A stretch of DNA of 64,000 nucleotides from CAVVIO01 sp963748095 (GTDB taxonomy: Bacteria > Bacteroidota > Bacteroidia > Bacteroidales > UBA10428). The notes below the pieces were generated by a model. It saw only the letters and a program-made list of their open reading frames with translations. It was not told where the DNA came from and searched no databases. Of this stretch, positions 36,027-44,535 are shown piece after piece. Both the position numbers and the translations under genes were made by a program. How positions within the stretch are numbered: the first letter of the stretch is position 1; every line of letters begins with the position of its first letter. The DNA is taken from contig CAVVIO010000009.1 of the NCBI GenBank assembly GCA_963748095.1, positions 62,001 to 126,000 of the forward strand, written 5' to 3'.

Positions 36027-37178
36027 ATGAACGGAAACCGTATAAAGGCCATCTACCTTTTCATGTACATGGGTTTTGCCACATGGCGTGTTTTTTTTAA
36101 TGTATATCTGGAAAAGCTTCATTTCAGTGGTACGGAAATTGGGATTCTGAACGCCATCATCCTGGCAACGCTTGCTTTTATAGTTCCCGTATGGGGTTTT
36201 TATGCTGATAAAAACGGCATTCGGCCTACCCTGCGGATAACAGCACTGATAACTGCTTTATTAATATTTGTCCTGGGATACATGCATACATTTGGGTTGA
36301 TGGTAGCCGTTGTATTGGTACTTAGCCTTTTTTATAACCCGCTCGGTTCACTGTCCGATACATTGGCTATTCAGTTTTCCCATAAACATACCCGGTATAA
36401 TTACGGGAAATTCCGGTTGTGGGGATCGCTGGGATGGGGCATAGCTGCTACCGGCGGCGGTTATCTTTTTTCGCGCATCGATCTGAAATATATTTTTCCT
36501 GTATCAGCCTTTTTCTTTCTGGTACTTTTAATTTTTCTGCGAAAGTCAAAAAAGGAAAAAGTGGTTTACAAACCAAAGTTTCAGCCGGTTGACTTACGGT
36601 CGTTGTTGCATAACAGACAACTGATGCTGTTTAGCGGCATCCTTGTTATTTACGGTATTGCCTGTTCTCCGGCTTACACTTATATCAACCTGTATTTCAC
36701 GGAGCTGAAAGCCAGTAATCGAATAATCGGCATAGCTTTCACCATTCAGTCGGTGAGTGAATTACCGTTTTTCTTTATCGGCGGCAGCCTGGTAAAAAAG
36801 ATCGGCAACAAACGGGTGATTCTGATCTCTATGGCGGGAATGGTTATCCGTTTGATGATGTACGGTCTATTCCCGTCAATAGCAACAGGTTTGGCTTTCG
36901 GAGCATTACAGGGTATGACGCTTTCCTTTTTCCTGGTCGGCATTGTGGATTACATGCACAAACTGCTTCCTCCCGGTCGACATGCAACGGCACAATCGCT
37001 AATCTGGGCCTTTTATCAGGGGCTTGGACAAACCTTCGGAAACCTGTCTGTAGGATTGCTGAAGGATTCTGTCGGTATGGTAGGCATTATGTGGCGGTAT
37101 GGGATTCTGGTCATAATCATCTTTTTCCTGACAGCTTTTTATTTTTATGGGAGAAGAAAAGGGCAGGTTGCAGCATGA
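36027..37178 (+). CDS. MFS transporter (MFS_1-like)
   Basis: A 383-residue membrane protein with about twelve hydrophobic segments. The first loop between helices 2 and 3 carries GFYADKNGIRPTLR, the MFS motif A-like sequence, and LWGSLGWGIAATGGGYL follows. It resembles the MFS_1-like/LacY-nucleoside symporter group; substrate unknown. It is followed by intergenic repeat sequence and then the IS element. Confidence 0.85.
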   Translation: MNGNRIKAIYLFMYMGFATWRVFFNVYLEKLHFSGTEIGILNAIILATLAFIVPVWGFYADKNGIRPTLRITALITALLIFVLGYMHTFGLMVAVVLVLSLFYNPLGSLSDTLAIQFSHKHTRYNYGKFRLWGSLGWGIAATGGGYLFSRIDLKYIFPVSAFFFLVLLIFLRKSKKEKVVYKPKFQPVDLRSLLHNRQLMLFSGILVIYGIACSPAYTYINLYFTELKASNRIIGIAFTIQSVSELPFFFIGGSLVKKIGNKRVILISMAGMVIRLMMYGLFPSIATGLAFGALQGMTLSFFLVGIVDYMHKLLPPGRHATAQSLIWAFYQGLGQTFGNLSVGLLKDSVGMVGIMWRYGILVIIIFFLTAFYFYGRRKGQVAA

Positions 37179-37232
37179 TGCCGAATCTGTCTTTATTGTC
37201 ATCCTTCGCTGCGTCTACCTGGCGTTAGACAG

Positions 37233-37371
37233 GCTACCAATGACAGAATTTGGTAAACATCTGTATAAAAGATGTATATGTTTAATTAACTTTAGTTTGA
37301 TATGAATAGTATTTTCTATGTCCTCCTGCCGGACGGGCACTTACTTTTTCCTAGATGAGAAAAGTAAGCAA
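37233..37371 (+). repeat. Dispersed intergenic repeat, copy A
   Basis: Order of blocks: GCTACCAATGACAGAA, TATAAAAGATGTATATG, TTTAATTAACTTTAGTTTGA, TTTTCTATGTCCTC, then a GCCGGACGGGC segment and a hairpin TTACTTTTTCC...GAGAAAAGTAA. Three further copies occur at 39026-39184 and 44281-44386 (both reversed) and 52337-52429. It abuts the left end of the IS element. Confidence 0.75.
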
Positions 37372-37411
37372 CCCCGATAGCTCCTAAAATCCGCATGTTA
37401 ATTGTTGAAAA

Positions 37412-37446
37412 AGCTGTAAAACTTTAATATTAAAAGTTTTACAGCT
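37412..37446. other. Perfect 14-bp stem-loop in the IS left end
   Basis: AGCTGTAAAACTTT (37412-37425) pairs with AAAGTTTTACAGCT (37433-37446), loop AATATTA. It sits 43 nt before the transposase start. It could block read-through from outside or sequester the start region of transposase mRNA made by external promoters, as in several other IS families. Confidence 0.6.
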
Positions 37447-37489
37447 AAGGTATTTTCACCTATATTGGTGTTGCTAACAAAATACCGAT

Positions 37490-38785
37490 ATGAAAATACA
37501 AAACTGTACGCCAATTTCCGCTTTTGGAGGGATTAATTTTGTTTTCGAATACTTGAAAAAAAATAATTTCGAAAGCTTATACAACAGCTCTCTACCCACA
37601 TTAAAAAATCAAAGTAAGTATGATTGGAGTGATGTAATCAATTCTTTATTAACCATATACATGTGCGGCGGTGACTGCATTGAAGATTTACAGACACACT
37701 TAAGAGATCATTTCATCAATAACCCCTTTATTAATATACCGAGCCCAGATACAGTTTTGCGAAGACTCTCTGGGTTGGCTCAGGAAAATAGAACCTGCAG
37801 GACAAAACGAGGTAATGTTGACCACACCTACAATACAAATCAAGTATTAGAAAAACTTAATGTTTTATTGCTTAAAAAATTAGGAGTATTCGAGACCGAT
37901 GAAATAACACTAGATTATGATAATACTATCATTTTCAATGAGAAAAGTGATAGTAAAATGACCTATAAAAGAAATCCTGGTTATCAGCCAGGTGTTTGTA
38001 CCATAAACGAACAACAAGTATTCTATATTGAAAATAGGAATGGTAACAGCGATGCCAAATCATTTCAGGCAGACACTTTGAAACGTATGTTTAAACTTCT
38101 GAAAAACAATAAAATAAAAACGGTAGACCATTTTAGGGCAGATGCTGCTTCATATCAATACGATATCATAGATTTTCTCGACAACCATGTCGAAAACTTT
38201 TACATAGGATGCAAGAACAGTTATGTGGAAAAATATTTTACCCAAGTAACTGAATGGAAACCATTCATCAATAGCTGTGAAGGAGAAATGGAAGTCGGTG
38301 AAATAAACATAACTCCTTTTCAACGACAAGCCAAAAAACAAGGCAAGGATGCAAAAATATACCGATTAGTAGTAAAAAGAAAACTAAAAAAGGATGGTCA
38401 GTACGATATTTTTACTCAGGATGCTTACGAATATCGGGCTATACTAACAAACAACACTGATTATACGGTTTCCCAAATTGTTTCCTTTTATAATCACAGG
38501 GGTAATATGGAAAAGCAATTTGATATATTGAAAAATGATTTCGGCTGGAACAACATGCCATTTTCAAAACTTGAACAGAATACTGTCTTCCTATATTTAA
38601 CAGCAATATGCCGTAATCTGTACCATAAGATAATCCAATACTTTTCAATGAAAACAAAAACCTTAAAGCCTACATATAGGATTAAAAAATTCTTGTTCCG
38701 ATTTATAATAATTCCGGCTAAATGGGTTAGAAGAGCAAGGCAGGAACAATTACAATTATATGGGCCAATCCGATTCCGAACTTAA
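37490..38785 (+). CDS. IS1380-family transposase
   Basis: A 431-residue DDE (IS4-superfamily) transposase. The N-terminal region (ISAFGGINFVFEYLKKN, WSDVINSLLTIYMCGGDCIE, PSPDTVLRRLSGLA) matches IS1380 members. Likely catalytic acids are in EITLDYDNTI, VDHFRADAAS and the C-terminal NHRGNMEKQFDILKNDFGW (YREK-like). No stop or frameshift is visible, so it may be active. Confidence 0.9.
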   Translation: MKIQNCTPISAFGGINFVFEYLKKNNFESLYNSSLPTLKNQSKYDWSDVINSLLTIYMCGGDCIEDLQTHLRDHFINNPFINIPSPDTVLRRLSGLAQENRTCRTKRGNVDHTYNTNQVLEKLNVLLLKKLGVFETDEITLDYDNTIIFNEKSDSKMTYKRNPGYQPGVCTINEQQVFYIENRNGNSDAKSFQADTLKRMFKLLKNNKIKTVDHFRADAASYQYDIIDFLDNHVENFYIGCKNSYVEKYFTQVTEWKPFINSCEGEMEVGEINITPFQRQAKKQGKDAKIYRLVVKRKLKKDGQYDIFTQDAYEYRAILTNNTDYTVSQIVSFYNHRGNMEKQFDILKNDFGWNNMPFSKLEQNTVFLYLTAICRNLYHKIIQYFSMKTKTLKPTYRIKKFLFRFIIIPAKWVRRARQEQLQLYGPIRFRT

Positions 38786-39025
38786 TTAGTCGCCAGCTTC
38801 AAGAATTTTCAAAATTACCTTAATATCCTCACTCAATATGGAAAAACTATATCCGACCGATAAAAATATACCTGAAAATCGTGGCTGATTTAGCAAAAAA
38901 GGTTCATTTAAGACTCAAAAAACAAATAAGTCCAGTTATTTTAATTTTAAAACTCAAATTGAACTAAATATCTCTTATCAAATCTATGTTTTTCTTAAAC
39001 ATGCGGATTTTAGGAGCTATCGGGG

Positions 39026-39184
39026 TTTGTTTACTTTTCTCATCCGGAGAAAAGTAAAAGCCTGCCTGGCAGCAGACAGGCCCGTCCGGCTTGAGGACAT
39101 AGAAAATAAATCATATCAAATTAAAGTTAATTAAACATATATGTCTTTTATACTGATATTTACAAATTTTTGTCATTGGTAGCG
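39026..39184 (-). repeat. Dispersed intergenic repeat, copy B
   Basis: The reversed counterpart of copy A: TTTACTTTTCTC-CGGAT-GAGAAAAGTAAA hairpin (12-bp stem), a CCTGCCTGGC/GCAGACAGG imperfect hairpin, CCGTCCGGCTTGAGGACATA, then TTAAAGTTAATTAAACATAT and TGTCATTGGTAGC. Beyond it, 39185-39327 is ordinary intergenic sequence with the common motif CTTCACTTCGTTCAGAATGA. Confidence 0.75.
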
Positions 39185-39327
39185 GCAGCGAAACATCTCT
39201 TTTACAAGAATATAGATTACTCCCTTTGGTCAAGAAAAAGGTTCTTCACTTCGTTCAGAATGACAAGAAAAAAAGCAATTCGTATTAAAAAACTATGCAT
39301 CTCACTTTATTTCGAACTCACGTTAAC

Positions 39328-41916
39328 CTAATACGTGTCGTCCAGCGTACGGATCGTAAAAACCTTTTTCAGCGTTTCTTCCGGAATGTTGGTTTTCAGG
39401 TTTACCGTGACCTGTTTGCCCGGAAGCAGGTCGAAATAATTGTCTGAGAAAAAACCTTCTTCGTCGCCGATGGCCATAAACAGGTTCTTAGCCAGCTTAT
39501 CTGTTGTCAGGGTAATCTCAAACCCGTTGTCCGTTTTCTTACTGTCATATTTTACAACCGGATGCGGAAGGTTCAGCTCTTTCACAGGCCTGAAGTAAAA
39601 CACGTTACTTGCTATCGTTTTATCATTCTCCACTAACGCTGCTGTCAGAAACAGATTTCTGCTGTCCCTGTTTTTCAGCAATTCGTGCTCGTTCATTTCA
39701 ACATACGCAGCGCTTGAGTTCTCCGGAATGGATGTGGGTACCGATTTTTCCCAGACTGTTTTACCGTCAAAATCAATTATTTTCAGGTTCAGCCGGCCAT
39801 TTACGGGTCGCAGCTCGTCGTTCACTATCCCCACTTTCAGCGAATCTCCCTCGACATACGGAGATACAAGGACGGGTTCAAATCCTTTTTTTACAAAGTA
39901 CTGCAATGCTTTCCACCGTTGATAATAGTCGGTTGAACTCCAGGAAGCCACCGGCCAGCAATCGTTGATCTGCCAATACAGGCTGCCCATGCAATAGGGC
40001 ATGGCCCGGCGGTGTCCTTCCAGCGCAAATTTGATCCCTTCGGCCTGCAAAACCTGGTTTACATAGAGGAAGGACTCAAAATCCTTCGGTTTTTTGTAAT
40101 CCTGCAACATGTAATATTCTATGGTCTTGTTCCCAATGGATGAACGCTGATGCGAGTTCATTACCTTCGAGTCGATCCGGTAATCCTCCGGCAATGCATA
40201 TAATTTTACCGTCCGTAATTCGGGGAAAGACTGGAACCCGTATTCACTCATGAAACGGGCAATGTGTGTGGCATACGTTTTAAATGGTTCCTTGCCCCAC
40301 CAGACACCCCAGTAATGGTCATCTCCGTTTACCTGGTCAGACGGGATACCTTCCCCGGAAGACGGGCTGGAACTCCAGTAAGCCCGCGAAGGATCATATT
40401 CTTTGATCGTTTCGGGCAATATCCGGTGAAAGACCGCTTTGTAATCATTCCAGATCTTCGCGGCATTCTTTTTGCTTTTCGCTTCCTCGTCTCTTTTCCA
40501 TCCCCACTGGTACCAGGCGCCCAGGATCTCATTATTCCCGCACCACAAGGCCAGGCTGGGATGGTTGCGCAACCTTTTTACATTGTCAACCGCCTCGGCT
40601 TTCACATTATCCAGGAAAGCTTTATCCCCGGGATACATGGCACAGGCAAACATAAAATCCTGCCAGATCAGGATGCCCGCTTCATCGCACAGGTCATAAA
40701 ATTCATCGTTTTCGTATATTCCCCCTCCCCATACGCGGAGCATATTCATGTTAGACAGTCGGGCCGTATTTACCACTTTTTCGTAATTTTCCCTGGTAAC
40801 GCGTGACGGGAAAATATCATTCGGAATATAGTTTGCCCCTTTCATAAAAACCGGAACCCCGTTAAGTTTGAAGTAAAAAGTAGTTCCTTTTTCGTCTTTG
40901 TTACGTACCAGTTCGAGTGTCCGCAGTCCAATGCGTTGCGACACTTCTGCCGTTCTTCTGTCAACGGTCAGTTGTGCACGGATCTGATAAAGCGGCTGGC
41001 TGCCCAGGCCGTTCGTCCACCATAATTTGGGATGTTCAATGTTGAATTTTACCGGATAGGTATTCATCCCTTTCGTAAGCTGAATGTCTTCCTGTGCCAG
41101 CACTTTTCCGTCGTTACTGATACGGATATGCGCCGGGCCCGGATTTTCCGCTTCAATTTCCAGCACCGCGGTACACCGGGCAACTGCTGTATCCAGGTTT
41201 TCCTGAATAATCTGCATGTTATCAATCCGGGCTTTGTCCCAGGCTTTTAAATATACCGGCCGCCAGATACCACTGGTAACCAGCCGGGGGCCCCAGTCCC
41301 AGCCAAAGTGATAACCCGCCTTGCGGGTATAAACGCTTACTTTTTTGCCGCCTTCCACTTCCCCGATCACAGCAAGGTCGTTATCGGATACCGGAATGAC
41401 AAGATCATTCGCATCATATTTTTTCAGCCCTTCTTTGATGGGAGAATGAAAAACAATTTCCAGCGAATTGCTTCCTTCTTTCAGATAGGGCTTAACATCC
41501 ACGAGGTATTCCCGGAACATATTATCTGTGGAATCAATTTTTTCGTTGTTCACAAATATGTCGGCATACGTATCCAGCCCTTTGAAATCGAGCGCAATAC
41601 GATCGTGTTTCAGCAGGGGCTTTTCAACCCGGAAGCTGGTGCGGTAAGCCCAGTCTTTTTTGTCAATCCATTGAAGCTTGTGTTCGTTAAGACGATAAAA
41701 CGGATCTTCAATTTTCTTATTGGCCAGCAAATCGGTGTGAACACATCCCGGAACTTTCGCGGGAAGCCACTCGTCCTGTCCGACTTCGCTGAATTGCCAG
41801 TCTTTGTTGATCTCTTTTTGAACCATCAGTTTCGCGTTTTTATCTTTTCCCTGGCATCCTGATAATAACAGCAGGAAAACAGTCGTGATGTTTACTATGT
41901 TTATCTTTATCTGCAT
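39328..41916 (-). CDS. Beta-mannosidase, glycoside hydrolase family 2, lipoprotein
   Basis: An 862-residue GH2 beta-mannosidase that removes terminal beta-1,4-mannose from mannan oligosaccharides or N-glycan cores. It has a lipobox (LLLLSGCQG), a jelly-roll domain opening with DWQFSEVGQDEW, an Ig-like domain, and a TIM barrel with the acid/base E463 in WCGNNEILG and nucleophile E558 in MSEYGFQS. It probably sits in the periplasm or outer membrane. It ends the gntR-deoC operon. Its base composition is visibly more GC-rich than the flanking AT-rich spacers. Confidence 0.92.
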   Translation of the reverse strand: MQIKINIVNITTVFLLLLSGCQGKDKNAKLMVQKEINKDWQFSEVGQDEWLPAKVPGCVHTDLLANKKIEDPFYRLNEHKLQWIDKKDWAYRTSFRVEKPLLKHDRIALDFKGLDTYADIFVNNEKIDSTDNMFREYLVDVKPYLKEGSNSLEIVFHSPIKEGLKKYDANDLVIPVSDNDLAVIGEVEGGKKVSVYTRKAGYHFGWDWGPRLVTSGIWRPVYLKAWDKARIDNMQIIQENLDTAVARCTAVLEIEAENPGPAHIRISNDGKVLAQEDIQLTKGMNTYPVKFNIEHPKLWWTNGLGSQPLYQIRAQLTVDRRTAEVSQRIGLRTLELVRNKDEKGTTFYFKLNGVPVFMKGANYIPNDIFPSRVTRENYEKVVNTARLSNMNMLRVWGGGIYENDEFYDLCDEAGILIWQDFMFACAMYPGDKAFLDNVKAEAVDNVKRLRNHPSLALWCGNNEILGAWYQWGWKRDEEAKSKKNAAKIWNDYKAVFHRILPETIKEYDPSRAYWSSSPSSGEGIPSDQVNGDDHYWGVWWGKEPFKTYATHIARFMSEYGFQSFPELRTVKLYALPEDYRIDSKVMNSHQRSSIGNKTIEYYMLQDYKKPKDFESFLYVNQVLQAEGIKFALEGHRRAMPYCMGSLYWQINDCWPVASWSSTDYYQRWKALQYFVKKGFEPVLVSPYVEGDSLKVGIVNDELRPVNGRLNLKIIDFDGKTVWEKSVPTSIPENSSAAYVEMNEHELLKNRDSRNLFLTAALVENDKTIASNVFYFRPVKELNLPHPVVKYDSKKTDNGFEITLTTDKLAKNLFMAIGDEEGFFSDNYFDLLPGKQVTVNLKTNIPEETLKKVFTIRTLDDTY

Positions 41917-41986
41917 GGGTATTGATTTATGATGTTACTTGTTTGTGTTCTGTTTGAAAAGTTATGCATCCATGGTTACCGGAAGA

Positions 41987-42706
41987 TCAGCCGTTGTTCC
42001 CGAACCGTTGCATGGCATCTTCAATAATCGTTTGGGTTGCCGTGGCCCCGCAACGTGTGCATCCTGCCTTTTGAACCGCAAGCAATCCGTCCAGTGTTCT
42101 GACGCCTCCGGCAGCTTTAATTTTCACCCCGGGCCCCACGTGTTTTTTCATTAATTCAAGATTCGGGATCGTAGCCCCTTCATAGGAATATTTCCCATCC
42201 GCACCTTTCACAAAGCCAAATCCCGTGGACGTTTTTACATAGTCAGCGCCAACTTTTGTACAGATCCCGCATAATTTAATAAGGTCAGCCTCCCGGGTCA
42301 CATAATCCGTTTCGAAAATTACTTTTACAATGGCGTCGTTTTTATGGCAGGCCCTGGTAACAGCACCAATTTCTTCTTCCATATATTCCCAGTCGCCCTG
42401 CAACGCCTTCCCGATATTTATAACCATATCGATCTCTGCTGCCCCGTCATGACAGGCGGCTTCCGCTTCAAAAACCTTTACCGGAATTTTTGAATTTCCG
42501 GCCGGGAACCCGATGACACATCCAACCAGCACCCCGGAGCCTTTCAATAATTCAACAGCCTGTTTCACTGCATAGGGTTTTACACATACCGAAGCGACAT
42601 TGTATTTTTTTGCTACTTCGCATTCTCTTTTCAGATCTTCATCGGTAAGTGTGGGATGAAGGATGGAGTGGTCAATCATTTTGGCTAATTCATGTACATT
42701 GCTCAT
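41987..42706 (-). CDS. deoC: Deoxyribose-phosphate aldolase
   Basis: A 239-residue class I aldolase cleaving deoxyribose-5-phosphate to glyceraldehyde-3-phosphate and acetaldehyde. The Schiff-base lysine is K158 in ADYVKTSTGF, the second catalytic lysine is in VKIKAAGGVRT, and VCVKPYAVKQAV lies near the N-terminus. It lies 71 nt before the beta-mannosidase gene and 142 nt after the gntR gene, one direction, so a joint sugar-catabolic operon is likely. Confidence 0.92.
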   Translation of the reverse strand: MSNVHELAKMIDHSILHPTLTDEDLKRECEVAKKYNVASVCVKPYAVKQAVELLKGSGVLVGCVIGFPAGNSKIPVKVFEAEAACHDGAAEIDMVINIGKALQGDWEYMEEEIGAVTRACHKNDAIVKVIFETDYVTREADLIKLCGICTKVGADYVKTSTGFGFVKGADGKYSYEGATIPNLELMKKHVGPGVKIKAAGGVRTLDGLLAVQKAGCTRCGATATQTIIEDAMQRFGNNG

Positions 42707-42848
42707 TTCTACAGGTTTTATGTAATTGATTATTCGTTAAAGTCTCATTAATCCGGTTAACTTATGTTGCTCCGGATGCAATCGTTGCTGATCTGACAAA
42801 AGTCCTTCGCGAAAAAGAAGCCTGTTTTTTCATAGTCCTGTACGTTCA

Positions 42849-43556
42849 TTACAAATGATAACTGTTCCCCACAGGGTAGTCATTGGTGTTGCAATACAAT
42901 TCGCTGTATATGTAAAAATTATTCTGACTGGTGTGAAATTTTACCGATATATGAAGAATGGGGGAGCCGAGAGGGACTTTTAATAAGTCTGCCGAGTTTT
43001 TATGGGCATTTTCAGCACGCAGTTCGTGCTCCGATCCCACAATTTCGATGTGATAATTCTGGCTGAGCGTTTTAAAAAATGATCCGTCGACAAAATCTGC
43101 ACCGGAGAAATTTTTGAGAGATGTACCGTCCATCCAGTTGTATTCGATCATAACCGGAATTTCGCCTACACATCTTAAACGTGAGAAATGAATACACGGC
43201 TTACCGAGTTCTTTTTCACTGATCCTGAAATGTATTTCGGGGCTCCAGAAACCGGGGCGGGGCGGCTGCAGAAAAACAGTACTGACATCTTTGCCTACAG
43301 CTTCCGAGAAACCTTTCACGTTCAATAATCCCAGCGATTGCCTTCTCTCGCGAACAATGCTTCCCTTGCCATGGCGCCGCTCAATAAATCCTTCCCTGGC
43401 AAGTTCCTCCAATGCTTTTCTGGCAGTTGTACGGGTAATGCTGAACGTTGAACAAAGCTCATTTTCCGAAGGTAAATAAGCACCGACACTATAATATCCT
43501 TTCTGTATCTGAAGTTTGAGAAAATCCTGTACCTGCCGGTATCTTTTTTCATTCAT
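42849..43556 (-). CDS. GntR-family transcriptional regulator, HutC subfamily
   Basis: A 235-residue regulator with an N-terminal winged helix (about 1-70: YYSVGAYLPSENELCSTF, ITRTTARKALEELAREGFIE, HGKGSIV) and a C-terminal UTRA-type effector domain (about 90-230). HutC members bind sugar or sugar-phosphate ligands. The gene lies upstream of deoC and a beta-mannosidase and has a perfect palindrome 26 bp before its start, so it most likely represses this operon including itself until a sugar-derived ligand appears. Confidence 0.9.
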   Translation of the reverse strand: MNEKRYRQVQDFLKLQIQKGYYSVGAYLPSENELCSTFSITRTTARKALEELAREGFIERRHGKGSIVRERRQSLGLLNVKGFSEAVGKDVSTVFLQPPRPGFWSPEIHFRISEKELGKPCIHFSRLRCVGEIPVMIEYNWMDGTSLKNFSGADFVDGSFFKTLSQNYHIEIVGSEHELRAENAHKNSADLLKVPLGSPILHISVKFHTSQNNFYIYSELYCNTNDYPVGNSYHL

Positions 43557-43581
43557 CGGAATAGAATTTTCACAAATATAT

Positions 43582-43611
43582 CATTTTAACTTGTACGTAC
43601 AAGTTAAAATG
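43582..43611. promoter_or_regulatory. 30-bp perfect palindrome, predicted GntR operator
   Basis: CATTTTAACTTGTAC is followed immediately by its exact reverse complement, with the core CTTGTACGTACAAG. GntR-type proteins bind such sites (for comparison, the AraR operator of Bacillus subtilis centres on TTGTACGTACAA). It lies 26 bp upstream of the gntR start codon. No second copy was seen in the window. Confidence 0.8.
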
Positions 43612-43936
43612 AGAATAAAATTAATGATCCGGTTACTTTAAAGTCCTTAGCCGGGGGACGCTGCGGATAGCGGGGAAGCATGATACCCATAATCCGAAGA
43701 GTTTATATCTCCAACAATCTTCCTGAGTTTACAGTCATTTAAAAATACTCATAAAGCAGAATGACAAAAGGAACTATGAGAGATCAAAGAATAAATTAGT
43801 GAAATTTATTATTAAAAGTGATTCCATAAGAGCGATCGCCGAAAAATTTCAATTAAATATACTATAAGTATTTTGGAAGGAAAATGCTGTTAAAGAGAAG
43901 CGCGCAGGCCCGGCAAAACGGGAGGCCGGGGTGGCC

Positions 43937-44263
43937 GCTCTGCTGCAATGGTTAGAATTTCAATAAAGGGGCTTGCCTTTAGCGTGAACGAGTATTTAGT
44001 TATTGCAAGAGCACACTTATTATAATGAATATATAGATATTTTTGAAAATTCAAGATACCATTAATCCCCTCTTAGAGAGGGGTAGGGGTGTGTTAATTA
44101 AAAAAAGCATCTTGAATTTTCAAAAATATTGGGTTAGTTGGCAGGCATTACTTATTTAATCTATATCTGATAAATTAAAATTGAATTCAAGGTCAGATTA
44201 ATTTAAATATTCATTACCGTTCACGCGGTTACTTTGTTAGAAATTCTTGCATTGCAGCAGAGC
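43937..44263. repeat. Nested palindromic element (about 330 bp)
   Basis: The outer arms GCTCTGCTGCAATG (43937-43950) and CATTGCAGCAGAGC (44250-44263) are exact inverted copies and continue imperfectly for about 18 more bp. Inside is a perfect 21-bp inverted repeat, 44037-44057 and 44109-44129, beginning ATATTTTTGAAAATTC, and in its loop a small hairpin CCCCTCT/AGAGGGG (44067-44083). No gene is in the 43612-44535 gap; this element and a dispersed-repeat copy fill most of it. Confidence 0.75.
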
Positions 44264-44280
44264 GCGGGGGATTCGTTTTG

Positions 44281-44386
44281 CCCGTCCGGCTTGAGGACAT
44301 AGAAAATACTTATCTATATCAGATTAAAATTAATTAAGCATATATGTCTTCTATACAGATGCTTATCAAATTCTGTCATTGGTAGC
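44281..44386 (-). repeat. Dispersed intergenic repeat, copy C
   Basis: CCCGTCCGGCTTGAGGACAT at the start is identical to copy B; the rest (AGAAAATA, TAATTAAGCATATATGTCTT, TTCTGTCATTGGTAGC) follows in the same order with point differences. It lacks the AAAAGTAA hairpin half of copies A and B. Confidence 0.75.
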
Positions 44387-44535
44387 TTCCCGGATCTTTT
44401 CAAATGCTTAAGACGATGGAGACCATACCAATACCGGAGATGGCTTCAATGAAACCATCTGACCCACCGCCCGATAAGGCAGTATTTTCAGGATTCCCGG
44501 CATTACCCCATCCTGTTCAAAAACAGGACAGGTTG

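Larger units (their letters stand above)
37372..39025 (+). mobile_element. IS1380-family-like insertion sequence
   Basis: A 1654-bp element bounded by perfect 28-bp inverted repeats starting CCCCGATAGCTCCTAAAATC (37372-37399 and 38998-39025) and containing one transposase gene. Size and transposase type fit IS1380. The flanks are inverted copies of a dispersed repeat, so no clean target duplication can be read: the bases just outside are AGCAA on the left and TTTGT on the right. The ends could therefore also be part of the repeat family. Confidence 0.75.

Noticed and set aside
40264..40806. Plus-strand 180-codon frame
   Set aside because: Antisense shadow of the beta-mannosidase gene.
41308..41862. 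Plus-strand 184-codon frame
   Set aside because: Antisense shadow of the beta-mannosidase N-terminal part.
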